A DNA stretch of 11,838 bases from Butyrivibrio sp. (GTDB taxonomy: Bacteria > Bacillota_A > Clostridia > Lachnospirales > Lachnospiraceae): assembly GCF_024699075.1 (NCBI RefSeq), contig NZ_JAILQF010000166.1:1-11838 (forward strand), in the 5' to 3' direction. Below are positions 1 through 8,639 of the stretch, one piece after another. A program made the translations under genes and the position numbers. How positions within the stretch are numbered: the first letter of the stretch is position 1; each line of letters starts with the position of its first letter. A model generated the notes under the pieces. The model was given only the letters and a program-made list of their open reading frames with translations, did not search any database and had not been told where the DNA came from.

Positions 1-420
1 GGAACTAAAGACAAGGAAGTTATGGGTAATCTTAATACACAGACATGGGATGAACTTTGGAACAGTGAAGATGCTGAGAAAGTAAGGCATAAAGTACGCC
101 ACTGTGACAGGAACTGTTGGATGATCGGCTCAGTATCACCAACTATGCATAAGTATATATGGCAGCCTGCTCTTTGGGTTATCCATCATAAGTTTCTCAG
201 ATTCTGGAAAAAGAAGAAGTACAGCATGTACGAACTTAAAGTGGTAAGAGATTATCGTGATGGTAAAGTAACTAAAGAACAGCTTGACAGATGTAGTACA
301 TGTGACTTTAATGCCGCCATAAATAATGGTCTGTCTGCAGCATCACAGGAACAGTTAAAAAATAAAACCGGAGAGCGGATTGTTGCTGAAGATATGGCTA
401 AACAAAATCTGAAAAAATAA
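1..420 (+). CDS. radical SAM/SPASM-type protein, C-terminal fragment
   Basis: The reading frame is open from the first base of the window and stops with TAA at 418-420, so only the last 139 residues are visible and the start lies upstream. An internal ATG at 22 has no convincing ribosome site and is not the likely start. The visible part begins with a WDELW segment (residues 16-20), followed by a C35-x3-C39-W motif and a later C98-x2-C101 pair. This resembles the cysteine-bearing tail of SPASM or twitch auxiliary Fe-S domains, which follow a radical SAM TIM barrel. The radical SAM CxxxCxxC core would be outside the window, so the assignment rests on the tail alone and the substrate cannot be stated. 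Such proteins occur in polysaccharide clusters, which fits the neighbours. The gene is followed within about 30 bases by a strong hairpin terminator. Confidence 0.6.
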   Translation, partial: GTKDKEVMGNLNTQTWDELWNSEDAEKVRHKVRHCDRNCWMIGSVSPTMHKYIWQPALWVIHHKFLRFWKKKKYSMYELKVVRDYRDGKVTKEQLDRCSTCDFNAAINNGLSAASQEQLKNKTGERIVAEDMAKQNLKK

Positions 421-452
421 AAAGAATAAAGATGTAAATATAAAAATATAAA

Positions 453-492
453 AATCCTTGGATACATAAAACTAATAGGGTATCCAAGGATT
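453..492. terminator. bidirectional intrinsic terminator
   Basis: A perfect 13-bp inverted repeat (453-465 and 480-492, arm AATCCTTGGATAC) encloses a 14-nt loop. It lies between two genes that converge: the plus-strand radical SAM fragment stops at 420 and the minus-strand YfhO gene stops at 517. Read on the minus strand, the stem is followed by a T-rich run (TTTTTATATTTTTA counted from the stem end). Read on the plus strand, the tail is TATTTATATGTATTTT, which is weaker. It most likely serves both genes. Confidence 0.85.
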
Positions 493-516
493 ATTTATAT
501 GTATTTTAGCGCTAGT

Positions 517-3426
517 TCAGTTTGCTTTTTTATTTTCTTTGGCAATAGGAATAATAGTTACCAGGAGCCAGATCATAAAACATAGGATAGATATTAGTGC
601 GCCTACTTTAAGCCCTGGTGTCTCATATTTTAATGTTATAGAGTGATCTCCTGATGGAACGTAGGCTGCCATATACATGATGTCTGCCTGATATAGCTCT
701 GTTTTAATTCCGTCTACCATAAGGCTCCATCCCTTACTGTAAGGGATGCTTATAAGCATTAACTTATCGGTATCCGTAGTAATGTTACCGGTTATAGTAT
801 CTGTAGCATAAGACGCATTACTTAGATGCAGGTCAGTATCAGTTATCTGATACTGGAGATGTGCTGAAAGGTTGGCGACAGCTGTTTCTGCAGGCTGACA
901 TACAACTTTCAGTTTATCAAGTGAGTATGAACCTTCGCTTAGGAAGTTTACTTTTATGGATGTAGCAGATGATGCATAACCAAAGTTTACAAGGTAGTCA
1001 TGCCAGTCACTTCTGAAAGCAAAGTATTCAGTATAGTAGTTAAGTTTTTTAGATGTTACTAAGCTCTCACCATTATAAGCTTCAAACTGAACCTGCATGA
1101 CGGCATCTGTACCATGATTGCCATAAAAGTCATTGAATGACAGATAAGTTTCACAGCCTGTAAGACCATCAAATGTAAGTGTAATTGATGATCCACTTTG
1201 AGCTTCGATTCTAAGATCGTTTAGTTCGGTTACACCACTTGATGATGAGAGGTCATTACCTGAAGCATCAGTAATCGTAACTCCTTCACAGGAAGTAATA
1301 GTGTAAGGAAGATCCTGATAGGTATATGTCACATCAGTATTAGTAATAGATGTGCTGTCTATTGTGGCAGCAACATCATCTGGAAGTACTACTACCTGTG
1401 TCAGAGCTTCCTGTCGCTGTGCCAGATTCATTTCTTCAAACTCTGATTCAGTAATATATCCTGAATATGTGATTCCTGCTGATAATGGAAGGACATTTTT
1501 AAACACCTTGATAGCAGGAGGATAAGCGTCAGCAGACAATTCTGTCATTTCTGCAAATCCGTATGGTACATACATATACTGGCCATCATCATATCCGTTA
1601 GCACAGTCATAGCGTACATTGGCAAGTGCCATAGGGATAAATCTGTCATCAAGCCCGAAATAAGCAAAGCTCTGATCTTCAAATATACCAAGTTTATTAA
1701 GATACGAAGATATGTAACCGTTAGCAAGTGAGAATGCAAACTGTGTTGATGAATAGCCATAAGGCATTGAAGCATTGTAATTAAGAGATAGAGTCTTGCC
1801 TATTCCGCTATATCGTCCAATACCGTTATCGGATATTCCCTGGTTACTATCTGATGTTACAGCACTATCCACGTATGAAACTTCAGTATTCATAGATGCA
1901 GCAGTATATTCTTCAGGATTCATACTATCTAAGAATTCCTGGGGGAATGATGCCTGTGCGCTGGAATAACCGAAATTTATATTCATTGTTACAGATATGA
2001 TGGCGATAGCCATTACAAGTATACCTGCAATCTTAAATTTGGATCTAAGCATTAATACTAAAGCTATACAGATACATATAAGGACTATAGAGAATACAAC
2101 ATTACGTTTAATAGGGGTATCATCTGTTACAAGATATCCCAATTTGTATTCCGTAAATACAAGCGCCAAAGTAATAACAGATGCCAGTATTATCTGCACT
2201 TTGGATGATTTCTTTATATCATCAAATACACTTACAAGTGTCCATCCTGCAAGCATTGCTATAGCATAGCTCCAGCGGTTATTAGAATAAGAAAAGCCGT
2301 TGAAAATCTTACCAAATAAAGGGAATATAAGTAAGATTATAGTCAAAAACCATGTGAGCTTAAGACGCTTATGATCTTTTACTATTATCATAAAGATGAT
2401 TCCCGCAATAAGAGCAGCGGACAAGCCAAGCTCTGTATCATTTGCCGGATTGTTATAAAAACCAAGCAGGTTAGCAAAGAGCATCTTGTAATAATCAATG
2501 TTATAGAATAGTCCTTTTGCATATTCTATTCCATTCCTAGAGTTTTGTGTGAACTGTATCATAACAGGGAGAAGAGTTATAAATGACATTCCAATTCCTG
2601 TAATGACATATACGACGGCCTTTAAAAATACTGATAGACCGAACATAGAAGAAGATTCGTTCTTAAATAAAGATTTATGATCTGTAAATAAATCAGGATT
2701 CTTGGAACGCTTTTGTACAATATAAGATAGTCTGAATATAAAGTAGGCAGTTGCAAGAATAGCCTGCGTATAGAAGAAGTAATAGTTACTTATTCCTGAA
2801 ATGAAGATAGCAAAGATAAGCAGTGAAGGCTTGTTGTCATACAGATATCTTTCTATTCCTGTGAGGATAAGAGGGAATACTACAAGTGGTATTACGAAGA
2901 AAGGATGCAGCATTCCAATATAAATAACCACCCCACAGAAAGAATAGGATATAGCAGAAGCTATGATCACAGGAACTTGAGGAGCAGAATAATCTGAAGA
3001 TATCTTACGATTATAGTGAATCCTTGTGTGACAGTAGAGAAGGAATGATAATCCTGCAAGATAAGGGCGAATAAGTATTAGTGCGCTATATAGATATATT
3101 ATCTTTGAAGAATCTATAAATGCAGCAGGAAGGACCAGAGGATCACCAATTCCGTAATATGCAAGAGTTGATATGATATCACTTCCATATCCTATAGAGA
3201 ATGCATATGTTCCTGGCATGTCAGCACCTGTAAAGATACCTGCTAGTAGATCGTGAAGCCATCTTGAGTAATATTCCATGGACCTTATATGCTGACGCCA
3301 GCCATCACCGTTATAAACAAGACTCTTTCCCTGCATTTTGAAAAAATGATAAAGGAAAGTCATTATGATAATGTACAGGAATGTATAAATAATAAAAGTA
3401 AAAAGTATGTTGGATTTCTTTTTCAA
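517..3426 (-). CDS. YfhO-family polytopic membrane protein
   Basis: The product has 969 residues and matches the general plan of the YfhO family (GT-C-like membrane proteins linked to glycosylation of wall polymers or lipids). An N-terminal membrane helix (about residues 8-29) leads to an outside loop with the acidic signature NGDGWRQH (39-46) and then SIGYGSD (77-83), both typical of the family. About a dozen hydrophobic segments follow up to about residue 490. After that comes a long polar, beta-rich extracytoplasmic region. Near its end is the conserved IPYSKGWSLMVDG stretch and a GDHSITLKYETPG segment, followed by a last membrane helix and the basic tail KENKKAN. The start is TTG (3424-3426), chosen because AGGGGAG sits 7 nt upstream on the minus strand and no ATG nearby has a comparable site. 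The gene is divergent from the dehydrogenase operon. It probably attaches a lipid-linked sugar to a surface polymer; the sugar and acceptor are unknown. Confidence 0.85.
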   Translation of the reverse strand: MKKKSNILFTFIIYTFLYIIIMTFLYHFFKMQGKSLVYNGDGWRQHIRSMEYYSRWLHDLLAGIFTGADMPGTYAFSIGYGSDIISTLAYYGIGDPLVLPAAFIDSSKIIYLYSALILIRPYLAGLSFLLYCHTRIHYNRKISSDYSAPQVPVIIASAISYSFCGVVIYIGMLHPFFVIPLVVFPLILTGIERYLYDNKPSLLIFAIFISGISNYYFFYTQAILATAYFIFRLSYIVQKRSKNPDLFTDHKSLFKNESSSMFGLSVFLKAVVYVITGIGMSFITLLPVMIQFTQNSRNGIEYAKGLFYNIDYYKMLFANLLGFYNNPANDTELGLSAALIAGIIFMIIVKDHKRLKLTWFLTIILLIFPLFGKIFNGFSYSNNRWSYAIAMLAGWTLVSVFDDIKKSSKVQIILASVITLALVFTEYKLGYLVTDDTPIKRNVVFSIVLICICIALVLMLRSKFKIAGILVMAIAIISVTMNINFGYSSAQASFPQEFLDSMNPEEYTAASMNTEVSYVDSAVTSDSNQGISDNGIGRYSGIGKTLSLNYNASMPYGYSSTQFAFSLANGYISSYLNKLGIFEDQSFAYFGLDDRFIPMALANVRYDCANGYDDGQYMYVPYGFAEMTELSADAYPPAIKVFKNVLPLSAGITYSGYITESEFEEMNLAQRQEALTQVVVLPDDVAATIDSTSITNTDVTYTYQDLPYTITSCEGVTITDASGNDLSSSSGVTELNDLRIEAQSGSSITLTFDGLTGCETYLSFNDFYGNHGTDAVMQVQFEAYNGESLVTSKKLNYYTEYFAFRSDWHDYLVNFGYASSATSIKVNFLSEGSYSLDKLKVVCQPAETAVANLSAHLQYQITDTDLHLSNASYATDTITGNITTDTDKLMLISIPYSKGWSLMVDGIKTELYQADIMYMAAYVPSGDHSITLKYETPGLKVGALISILCFMIWLLVTIIPIAKENKKAN

Positions 3427-3509
3427 TTTTAGTCTCCCCTTTTATTTTAGAAAGCGCCATAAAGCTATATTGTAGAAGATAAATATGCCGCAAACTAAAC
3501 TGTTTTGAC

Positions 3510-3537
3510 CTTATAAGAGTACCATAAAAAGTGGTAA
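3510..3537 (-). promoter_or_regulatory. possible promoter for the YfhO gene
   Basis: On the minus strand TTACCA (complement of 3532-3537) lies 16 bp upstream of TATAAG (complement of 3510-3515), about 70-80 bases ahead of the TTG start. The match to the sigma-A consensus is 4 of 6 and 5 of 6. It is the best candidate seen on this strand, but AT-rich DNA gives many chance matches. Confidence 0.3.
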
Positions 3538-3550
3538 TATGGATAAAAAG

Positions 3551-3579
3551 TTGGTGTTTTATATTATTTGAGTTATAAT
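3551..3579 (+). promoter_or_regulatory. sigma-A-like promoter P1 of the dehydrogenase operon
   Basis: TTGGTG (3551-3556) and a perfect TATAAT (3574-3579) are separated by 17 bp. Transcription would start near 3586 and leave a leader of about 165 nt before the dehydrogenase ATG. The -35 box matches only its TTG half. Confidence 0.5.
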
Positions 3580-3619
3580 GATGTGTGCTGTAAAAATGAA
3601 CATTTGTATTCTGTGAATG

Positions 3620-3648
3620 TTGGAGATTTACTTTATTTAGGGTATAAT
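3620..3648 (+). promoter_or_regulatory. sigma-A-like promoter P2 of the dehydrogenase operon
   Basis: TTGGAG (3620-3625) and a perfect TATAAT (3643-3648) are again separated by exactly 17 bp. The architecture is nearly the same as P1, 69 bp downstream of it. Transcription would start near 3655, giving a leader of about 100 nt. The -10 box overlaps an 8-bp element (AATGTTCA, 3646-3653) that is repeated in inverted orientation at 3597-3604. Confidence 0.55.
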
Positions 3649-3686
3649 GTTCACGTTCATATATAAATGTAACTAAATAAAAAATT

Positions 3687-3720
3687 GATGATAGGAAAAC
3701 ATATTTTTATAGCTATCATC
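3687..3720 (+). promoter_or_regulatory. leader hairpin upstream of the dehydrogenase gene
   Basis: A perfect 8-bp inverted repeat (GATGATAG at 3687-3694, CTATCATC at 3713-3720) has an 18-nt A/T-rich loop. It lies in the untranslated leader after both promoters and ends 19 bases before the GGAGG ribosome site. No U-run follows, so it is not a normal terminator. It could stabilise the messenger or modulate translation. Confidence 0.4.
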
Positions 3721-3752
3721 GCATTATATAATAAATCTCGGAGGTTTAAATC

Positions 3753-5069
3753 ATGGATTTATATGAAAAACTCCTTTCAGGAGAAGAAAAACTTTCTCTT
3801 GTAGGACTTGGATATGTAGGAATGCCCATAGCAGTAGCATACGCTAAGAAGATCAAAGTTGTAGGATACGATTTTAATGCAGCAAAGGTTGAGCTTTACA
3901 AAAAGGGAATCGATCCAACAAGAGAAGTTGGTAACGATGCTATTAAGGAGACCTCTGTAGAATTCACAGCTGATCCTGAAAAACTTAAAGAGTGTAAGTT
4001 CCACATTGTGGCTGTTCCAACACCTGTTAATGATGATCATACACCTGATCTTACACCCGTTGAGAGTGCTAGTCATACTCTTGGTAAGCATCTTACAAAG
4101 GGTTCTATCGTAGTATATGAGTCAACAGTATATCCTGGTGTAACAGAAGATGTATGTGTACCTATCCTTGAGAAGGAATCAGGTCTTAAGTGCGGAGTTG
4201 ATTTCAAGGTTGGCTATTCACCTGAACGTATTAATCCAGGTGATAAGGTTCACAGACTTGAGACTATAACTAAGATTGTATCCGGTATGGATGAAGAAAC
4301 TCTTGAGACTGTAGCTAAGGTTTACAGCCTTGTTGCGCTTGCGGGTGTATATAAAGCAGAGAATATCAAGACTGCAGAAGCTGCTAAGGTTATTGAGAAC
4401 AGCCAACGTGATATTAACATTGCTTTCATGAACGAGCTTTCAATGATATTCAATCGTATGGGAATCGATACTCAGGCAGTACTTAAGGCAGCAGGAACTA
4501 AATGGAACTTCCTTAACTTTAAACCGGGTCTTGTAGGTGGTCACTGTATCGGTGTTGATCCTTACTATCTTACGTATAAGGCAGAAGAACTTGGATATCA
4601 TTCACAGATCATTTTGTCTGGCCGTCGTATCAATGATGACATGGGTAAATATATAGCAGAGAACTGTGTTAAGAAGCTTATAGCTAATGACATAGCTGTT
4701 AAGAGCGCTAAGGTTGCAATTCTTGGATTTACATTTAAAGAGAACTGCCCTGATACACGTAATACCAAGGTTATTGATATTTATAACGAACTTGGCGAGT
4801 ACGGAATTACTCCCGTAGTTATAGATCCTGAGGCTGATGCAGATGAAGCAAAGCGCCTATATGGTATAGATTTTGATTCTATGGATGCACTTAAAGATAT
4901 GGATGCAGTTATCGTAGCCGTAGCACATCAGGAGTTCACACCATTTACTGCTAAAGATATTGCCGGATTCTATAATCCTAAGCACAGTACTAAGGTATTC
5001 CTTGATATTAAGGGAATTTATGATAAGAATAATTTTACAAAACCTGAATTTGATTACTGGAGACTGTAA
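3753..5069 (+). CDS. tviB: UDP-N-acetylhexosamine 6-dehydrogenase (TviB/WbpA type)
   Basis: The 438-residue protein is a complete UDP-sugar dehydrogenase. It uses NAD to oxidise C6 of a UDP-sugar in two steps to the uronic acid, in the cytoplasm. Visible motifs are the NAD site GLGYVG (18-23), YESTVYPG (122-129), [10 protein letters not shown] (155-164), AEAAKVIEN with the active lysine K212, [12 protein letters not shown] with the catalytic cysteine C265, GRRIND (290-295) and the C-terminal [13 protein letters not shown] region (328-340). The PGLVGGHC context, the GTKWNF segment and the ending DYWRL resemble the UDP-GlcNAc/GalNAc branch (TviB, WbpA, CapL) rather than UDP-glucose dehydrogenases. 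Substrate is therefore probably UDP-GlcNAc, by family. GGAGG at 3740-3744 lies 8 nt before the ATG. It heads a probable operon (28 bp to the next gene), and a TviC-like epimerase at the right end of the window supplies the expected partner. UDP-glucose or UDP-ManNAc specificity is not formally excluded. Confidence 0.9.
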   Translation: MDLYEKLLSGEEKLSLVGLGYVGMPIAVAYAKKIKVVGYDFNAAKVELYKKGIDPTREVGNDAIKETSVEFTADPEKLKECKFHIVAVPTPVNDDHTPDLTPVESASHTLGKHLTKGSIVVYESTVYPGVTEDVCVPILEKESGLKCGVDFKVGYSPERINPGDKVHRLETITKIVSGMDEETLETVAKVYSLVALAGVYKAENIKTAEAAKVIENSQRDINIAFMNELSMIFNRMGIDTQAVLKAAGTKWNFLNFKPGLVGGHCIGVDPYYLTYKAEELGYHSQIILSGRRINDDMGKYIAENCVKKLIANDIAVKSAKVAILGFTFKENCPDTRNTKVIDIYNELGEYGITPVVIDPEADADEAKRLYGIDFDSMDALKDMDAVIVAVAHQEFTPFTAKDIAGFYNPKHSTKVFLDIKGIYDKNNFTKPEFDYWRL

Positions 5070-5097
5070 TAAGGAATTCATAACTGGAGGGAGAGAC

Positions 5098-6714
5098 ATG
5101 AGAGCCGATATAGGGGGGATGAATATTACTGAAAGCAAAAGCTCTGGCAAAGATAGAATTAGTATAATAACACCGTTTACGGCTAAACTATTTATATGCG
5201 ATTTCTTATTACTGATTTTAGCTTATGGAGGTTTTTATAGAAGCTTTTTTGCTAACAGTGATACTCTCTGGGGTGCTCTGGATCCTTCCTCTACTTTTAA
5301 GGCTCGTCTTGACTGTTACAGATGGTTAGCTGCCATAATTGAATGGTTTATTAATGCTACAGGATTTCTTCCTGCCTGCCATTTTAGGTTGAATCTATTA
5401 CTTTTTATCTGTTCACTTTGTGTAACACTTTTATTACTTCAGTTAGTATATCTGAATTTATTTATACGCATCTGTCCTTTGAAGGGCGAATCAGTCGTAG
5501 TTCGTTTTGCGATACTTTCGGCTGTTAGCCTTTCTTTTATAAATGTACTATTTACCGAGTTCTTTTATTTTACAGAGACATTTTACGTTTTTGCCCTGGC
5601 TTTTCTATTTATGGGAGTTGGGATTTATTTCCTTTCTCAAAAAAAGCTTATTCTTTCCATTATCTTTTTTATGTGTATGACTATGTTCTATCAGATGGCT
5701 TGCCCTATAGCTACCATTTGCATAGGCGTATATATATATTTAGAACATAAGGGTGTTTTTTCTTTGAAACTTATACAGGAAGAGTTATTAAAGGCAACTC
5801 CACCTATGATTTTGTTTGTGCTTAATTATGTAACAGGACCTTTAGTACAGGAAATATTAGCCGGTTTTGGGATAGAGTCATATCAGGAGAAAAGTCCGGC
5901 AGTAGGATATAGTCTGAGCCAGTATGCTTCAAATATTGCATCATCTGTAAAAGAGCTTGTCTCATCAAATCTTGGTCTTACCCCGGGAGTATATGTACCT
6001 TTAGTTGTATTTATAGTTACATTTATAGTAGTTATTACACTGTGTATTAAAGGTAAAAAATGGGGCAAACTAGGAGCCTTTTTACTGGTAGAGGTAATTT
6101 TGATAATACTTGCCTTATTAGTCCAGATAGCATCGGATCCTGTAACTTTTATAGCGAGAACGGTTTCTACTCTTTATTTTGCTCAAAGCATGCATATATT
6201 GATCATGATATTTTTTATTACTGAAGAAGATGAAAAAAATATCTTGTCCAAAGGAATTAAAAAGATATTGTACTTTATGCCTGCTTTATATGTGTTCTTT
6301 AACGTCTTTTTTATACAGTGTATAATCGAAAATCGTTTGGTAAGTGAGACACTTGACGGTATATACGCAGAAAGAATATTTAATACTATTGAAGCTTATG
6401 AACAAGAGACAGGAATAACTGTTAATAAGATTGCACCTGTTAATGACACAGATTCTTCGCCTTTTTATGATCAGGTCAACTTTTGCAGAGGTGCTATTAA
6501 TCGTAGATGTTATAGCGATTATACCTGGACATTCCTTCAGTATTGTGCTTATTATACTGACTTTGCAGGAAATATTTCTGGTCGTAGCTTTGAGAAAGTT
6601 GCAATGGATGATGATATATATAAAGAATATTTTGCGGGTATAAACTGGGATTACTTTGATGAGGAGAGTCAGGTTATAATACGTGATGATACAGCATATA
6701 TATGTGTTTTTTGA
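5098..6714 (+). CDS. GtrII-like polytopic membrane glycosyltransferase
   Basis: The start is the ATG at 5098, since GGAGGGAG at 5086-5093 precedes it; the frame is open further upstream but there it lies inside the dehydrogenase gene. The product has 538 residues. It has an N-terminal helix (about 28-47), an outside loop with NSDTLWGALD (53-62) and nearby R70 and R75, then about ten more membrane segments up to about residue 410. A polar C-terminal domain of about 125 residues follows (412-538). This plan, with an acidic and arginine-bearing first loop, resembles glucosyltransferase GtrII-type GT-C enzymes. These take a sugar from a polyprenyl phosphate carrier and add it to a polymer outside the membrane. 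The next gene encodes just such a polyprenyl-phosphate glycosyltransferase, 26 bp downstream, which supports the call. Primary similarity is weak, so the donor sugar and family membership are tentative. The gene is visibly more AT-rich in codon use (TTA, ATA) than the dehydrogenase gene before it. Confidence 0.65.
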   Translation: MRADIGGMNITESKSSGKDRISIITPFTAKLFICDFLLLILAYGGFYRSFFANSDTLWGALDPSSTFKARLDCYRWLAAIIEWFINATGFLPACHFRLNLLLFICSLCVTLLLLQLVYLNLFIRICPLKGESVVVRFAILSAVSLSFINVLFTEFFYFTETFYVFALAFLFMGVGIYFLSQKKLILSIIFFMCMTMFYQMACPIATICIGVYIYLEHKGVFSLKLIQEELLKATPPMILFVLNYVTGPLVQEILAGFGIESYQEKSPAVGYSLSQYASNIASSVKELVSSNLGLTPGVYVPLVVFIVTFIVVITLCIKGKKWGKLGAFLLVEVILIILALLVQIASDPVTFIARTVSTLYFAQSMHILIMIFFITEEDEKNILSKGIKKILYFMPALYVFFNVFFIQCIIENRLVSETLDGIYAERIFNTIEAYEQETGITVNKIAPVNDTDSSPFYDQVNFCRGAINRRCYSDYTWTFLQYCAYYTDFAGNISGRSFEKVAMDDDIYKEYFAGINWDYFDEESQVIIRDDTAYICVF

Positions 6715-6740
6715 TCTCAGGGTAAGGGGTGATTTGTATA

Positions 6741-7697
6741 ATGAAACTGTATATTATCGTTCCTTGTTATAACGAGGAAGAATGTATTGAAGATTCTGTA
6801 TCCCAGCTTCTTACAAAATATGAAGAATTAATAAATAATGGAAGTATAGATGGAGACAGTAGAATTGTTCTTGTGAATGATGGCTCACGTGATGCAACAG
6901 GCATTATGTGTAGTGATTTTCACAAGAAGGATGAAAGAATTGTATGCATTCATTTTTCGGGTAATTTTGGGCATCAGGCAGCAGTTCTTGCAGGATATCA
7001 CTATGCAGCAGATAGATGTGACTGTGCTATTTCTATTGACGCTGACCTACAGCAGGATATAGATGCTATTGATCTTTTTTTGGAAGAATACAAAAAAGGA
7101 TCTGATATCGTATATGGTGTTCGCAATTCGAGAGATACAGATGGGCTTTTCAAAAAGTTTTCATCTCAGCTTTTTTATAAAATAATGAAGATATGTGGTA
7201 GTACTACAATAGCCAATCATGCAGATTATCGTCTTCTATCTTCAAGAGCTCTTAAGGCGCTCAAAGAATATAGAGAAGTTAATATATTCTTGAGAGGTTT
7301 GATCCCTACACTTGGGTTTCCGTCATCTATAGTTCATTTTGATGTTAAGGAGCGCGCAGCTGGTAAGTCCAAATATACGCTCAAAAAGATGATGTCTCTT
7401 GCGGCTAATGGTATTACCTCTTTTTCTATTTCTCCAATACATTATATTTTCTACCTGGGACTTTTGGTCCTGGCTATAAGTGTAATAGTTGTTATAATAA
7501 CGCTTGTTGACTGGATACATGGAGTTAACGTTAGTGGTTATACAACAATTGTTTTATCCATATGGATATTGGGAGCCCTTCAGCTTATAGCGATTGGTAT
7601 AATAGGAGAGTATATAGGAAAGAATTATTTTGAATCAAAGCATAGACCACAGTACTTGATTGAGAAAATAGAAGATAATAGAAATGAAGAAATATAG
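6741..7697 (+). CDS. GtrB/DPM1-like polyprenyl-phosphate glycosyltransferase (GT2)
   Basis: The 318-residue protein is a GT-A family 2 transferase with a C-terminal membrane anchor. Motifs are VPCYNEE (7-13), VNDGSRD (45-51), the metal-binding DADLQQD (100-106), ADYRLLS (161-167) and RAAGKSKYTLKKM (205-217). Two membrane helices (about 232-256 and 268-292) follow, with GEYIGK (289-294) typical of GtrB, DPM1 and ArnC-like enzymes. Known members transfer a sugar from a nucleotide donor to undecaprenyl phosphate at the inner face of the membrane. The start is ATG at 6741: the sequence TAAGGGGTGAT (6723-6733) is a nearly full match to the anti-Shine-Dalgarno complement, and it overlaps the alternative GTG at 6729, which cannot be used with that site. 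The gene lies between a GT-C enzyme and a deacetylase, so it probably makes the lipid-linked sugar for both. The sugar itself cannot be read from sequence. Confidence 0.85.
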   Translation: MKLYIIVPCYNEEECIEDSVSQLLTKYEELINNGSIDGDSRIVLVNDGSRDATGIMCSDFHKKDERIVCIHFSGNFGHQAAVLAGYHYAADRCDCAISIDADLQQDIDAIDLFLEEYKKGSDIVYGVRNSRDTDGLFKKFSSQLFYKIMKICGSTTIANHADYRLLSSRALKALKEYREVNIFLRGLIPTLGFPSSIVHFDVKERAAGKSKYTLKKMMSLAANGITSFSISPIHYIFYLGLLVLAISVIVVIITLVDWIHGVNVSGYTTIVLSIWILGALQLIAIGIIGEYIGKNYFESKHRPQYLIEKIEDNRNEEI

Positions 7698-7706
7698 AGG
7701 AACTTT

Positions 7707-8606
7707 ATGATTGAATTTCATGCAGATGACTATGCCATGTTTCCAGGAGAAAGCAGGCGAATTCTTGATTGCTATCATGAAGGTGTATTGAATGGAGTAA
7801 GTGTTCTTACTAACAGCCCATATCTTAATGAATGTATGGAAACACTCATTAAGGAAGCTCCTGATATGCGACTTACAGTACATATTAATTTTTACGAAGG
7901 TAAAGCTATAAGCCCTGCAGATCAGATTCCGCTTCTTGTAAATAAGGAGGGGATTTTTGATATATCTTTTGGCCGCCTTTGTATTGCTTCTTACATGCTT
8001 CCGCATAAACGCAATAAATACAGGGCGCAGCTTGCTAAGGAGATAAGAGCGCAGATACTTGCATTAAAGCCATGGTGCAAAGATGGATTTAGACTTGATG
8101 GACATGGCCATTACCACATGATACCGGTGGTATTTGATGCAATGTGTGATGTAATCAAAGAAGAACATTTAAAGGTTACATATGTTAGAGTTCCACGTGA
8201 AGAGCTGTCCATGTATCTGGCACACTGGAAAGAACTGGTGGGTTTTAGGCCTTTGAATGTGCTTAAAGTTCTTATACTTGATTTTTTTGCATGGAGAAAT
8301 AAACACAGATATCCCAAGTTTTTCAGCAGACTCAAGAAGCATCTTTTTGTGGGTGTATTCTTCCCGATGAGATATGAAAATGCTCTCCCTCTTTTGAAAG
8401 AAGGTCAAAAGATTATGAAAGAAAGATCTGAAAGAGATGGAGAAGAGTGGGATTACGAAATGTTATTTCATCCTGGAGATATACGAGAGGCTGAGGATCT
8501 TAAAGAAGTTACTATAGGTAAGGATAAAGGATTCTTTGTAAGTGAAGACAGAAGGAGAGACTATGAAGCTCTTCACAGAATAAAGGATAATTATATAAGG
8601 CTGTAA
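7707..8606 (+). CDS. YdjC/ChbG-like carbohydrate deacetylase
   Basis: The 299-residue protein has the YdjC/ChbG family signatures in order: HADDY (5-9) with the metal and catalytic aspartates D7 and D8, VHINFYEG with H59 (58-65), RLDGHGHYH with D131, H133, H135 and H137 (129-137), and LFHPGD with H255 (253-258). These enzymes remove N-acetyl groups from acetylated amino sugars. Known substrates include chitooligosaccharides (ChbG) and, for the Francisella protein NaxD, undecaprenyl-phosphate-GalNAc. There is no signal peptide or membrane helix, so it acts in the cytoplasm or at its membrane face. GAGGAA lies 6 nt before the ATG and only 9 bp separate it from the GT2 gene, the tightest spacing in the operon. 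This close link to a polyprenyl-P glycosyltransferase favours a lipid-linked substrate over a catabolic chitobiose role, which is an inference. All key residues appear intact. Confidence 0.85.
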   Translation: MIEFHADDYAMFPGESRRILDCYHEGVLNGVSVLTNSPYLNECMETLIKEAPDMRLTVHINFYEGKAISPADQIPLLVNKEGIFDISFGRLCIASYMLPHKRNKYRAQLAKEIRAQILALKPWCKDGFRLDGHGHYHMIPVVFDAMCDVIKEEHLKVTYVRVPREELSMYLAHWKELVGFRPLNVLKVLILDFFAWRNKHRYPKFFSRLKKHLFVGVFFPMRYENALPLLKEGQKIMKERSERDGEEWDYEMLFHPGDIREAEDLKEVTIGKDKGFFVSEDRRRDYEALHRIKDNYIRL

Positions 8607-8639
8607 GATTATAAGAAAATTTTTAGACATGAGGACAAT

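Noticed and set aside
507..514. Palindrome TAGCGCTA beside the YfhO stop
   Set aside because: Eight bases is common by chance, and the adjacent 13-bp hairpin already explains termination.
3777..4091. Antisense open frame inside the dehydrogenase gene (and similar ones elsewhere)
   Set aside because: It mirrors the codon bias of the real gene, has no ribosome site and resembles no protein family.
4960..5097. An upstream start for the GtrII-like gene inside the dehydrogenase gene
   Set aside because: It would overlap the dehydrogenase by more than 100 bp and has no ribosome site; ATG 5098 follows GGAGGGAG directly.
5113..5118. Run of six G near the start of the GtrII-like gene as a phase-variation tract
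   Set aside because: Six bases is short for slippage, and the frame continues intact; without other strains it is only a possibility.
6729..6740. GTG start for the GtrB-like gene
   Set aside because: The GTG is part of the Shine-Dalgarno sequence itself; ATG 6741 has proper spacing and begins right at the conserved GT2 N-terminus.
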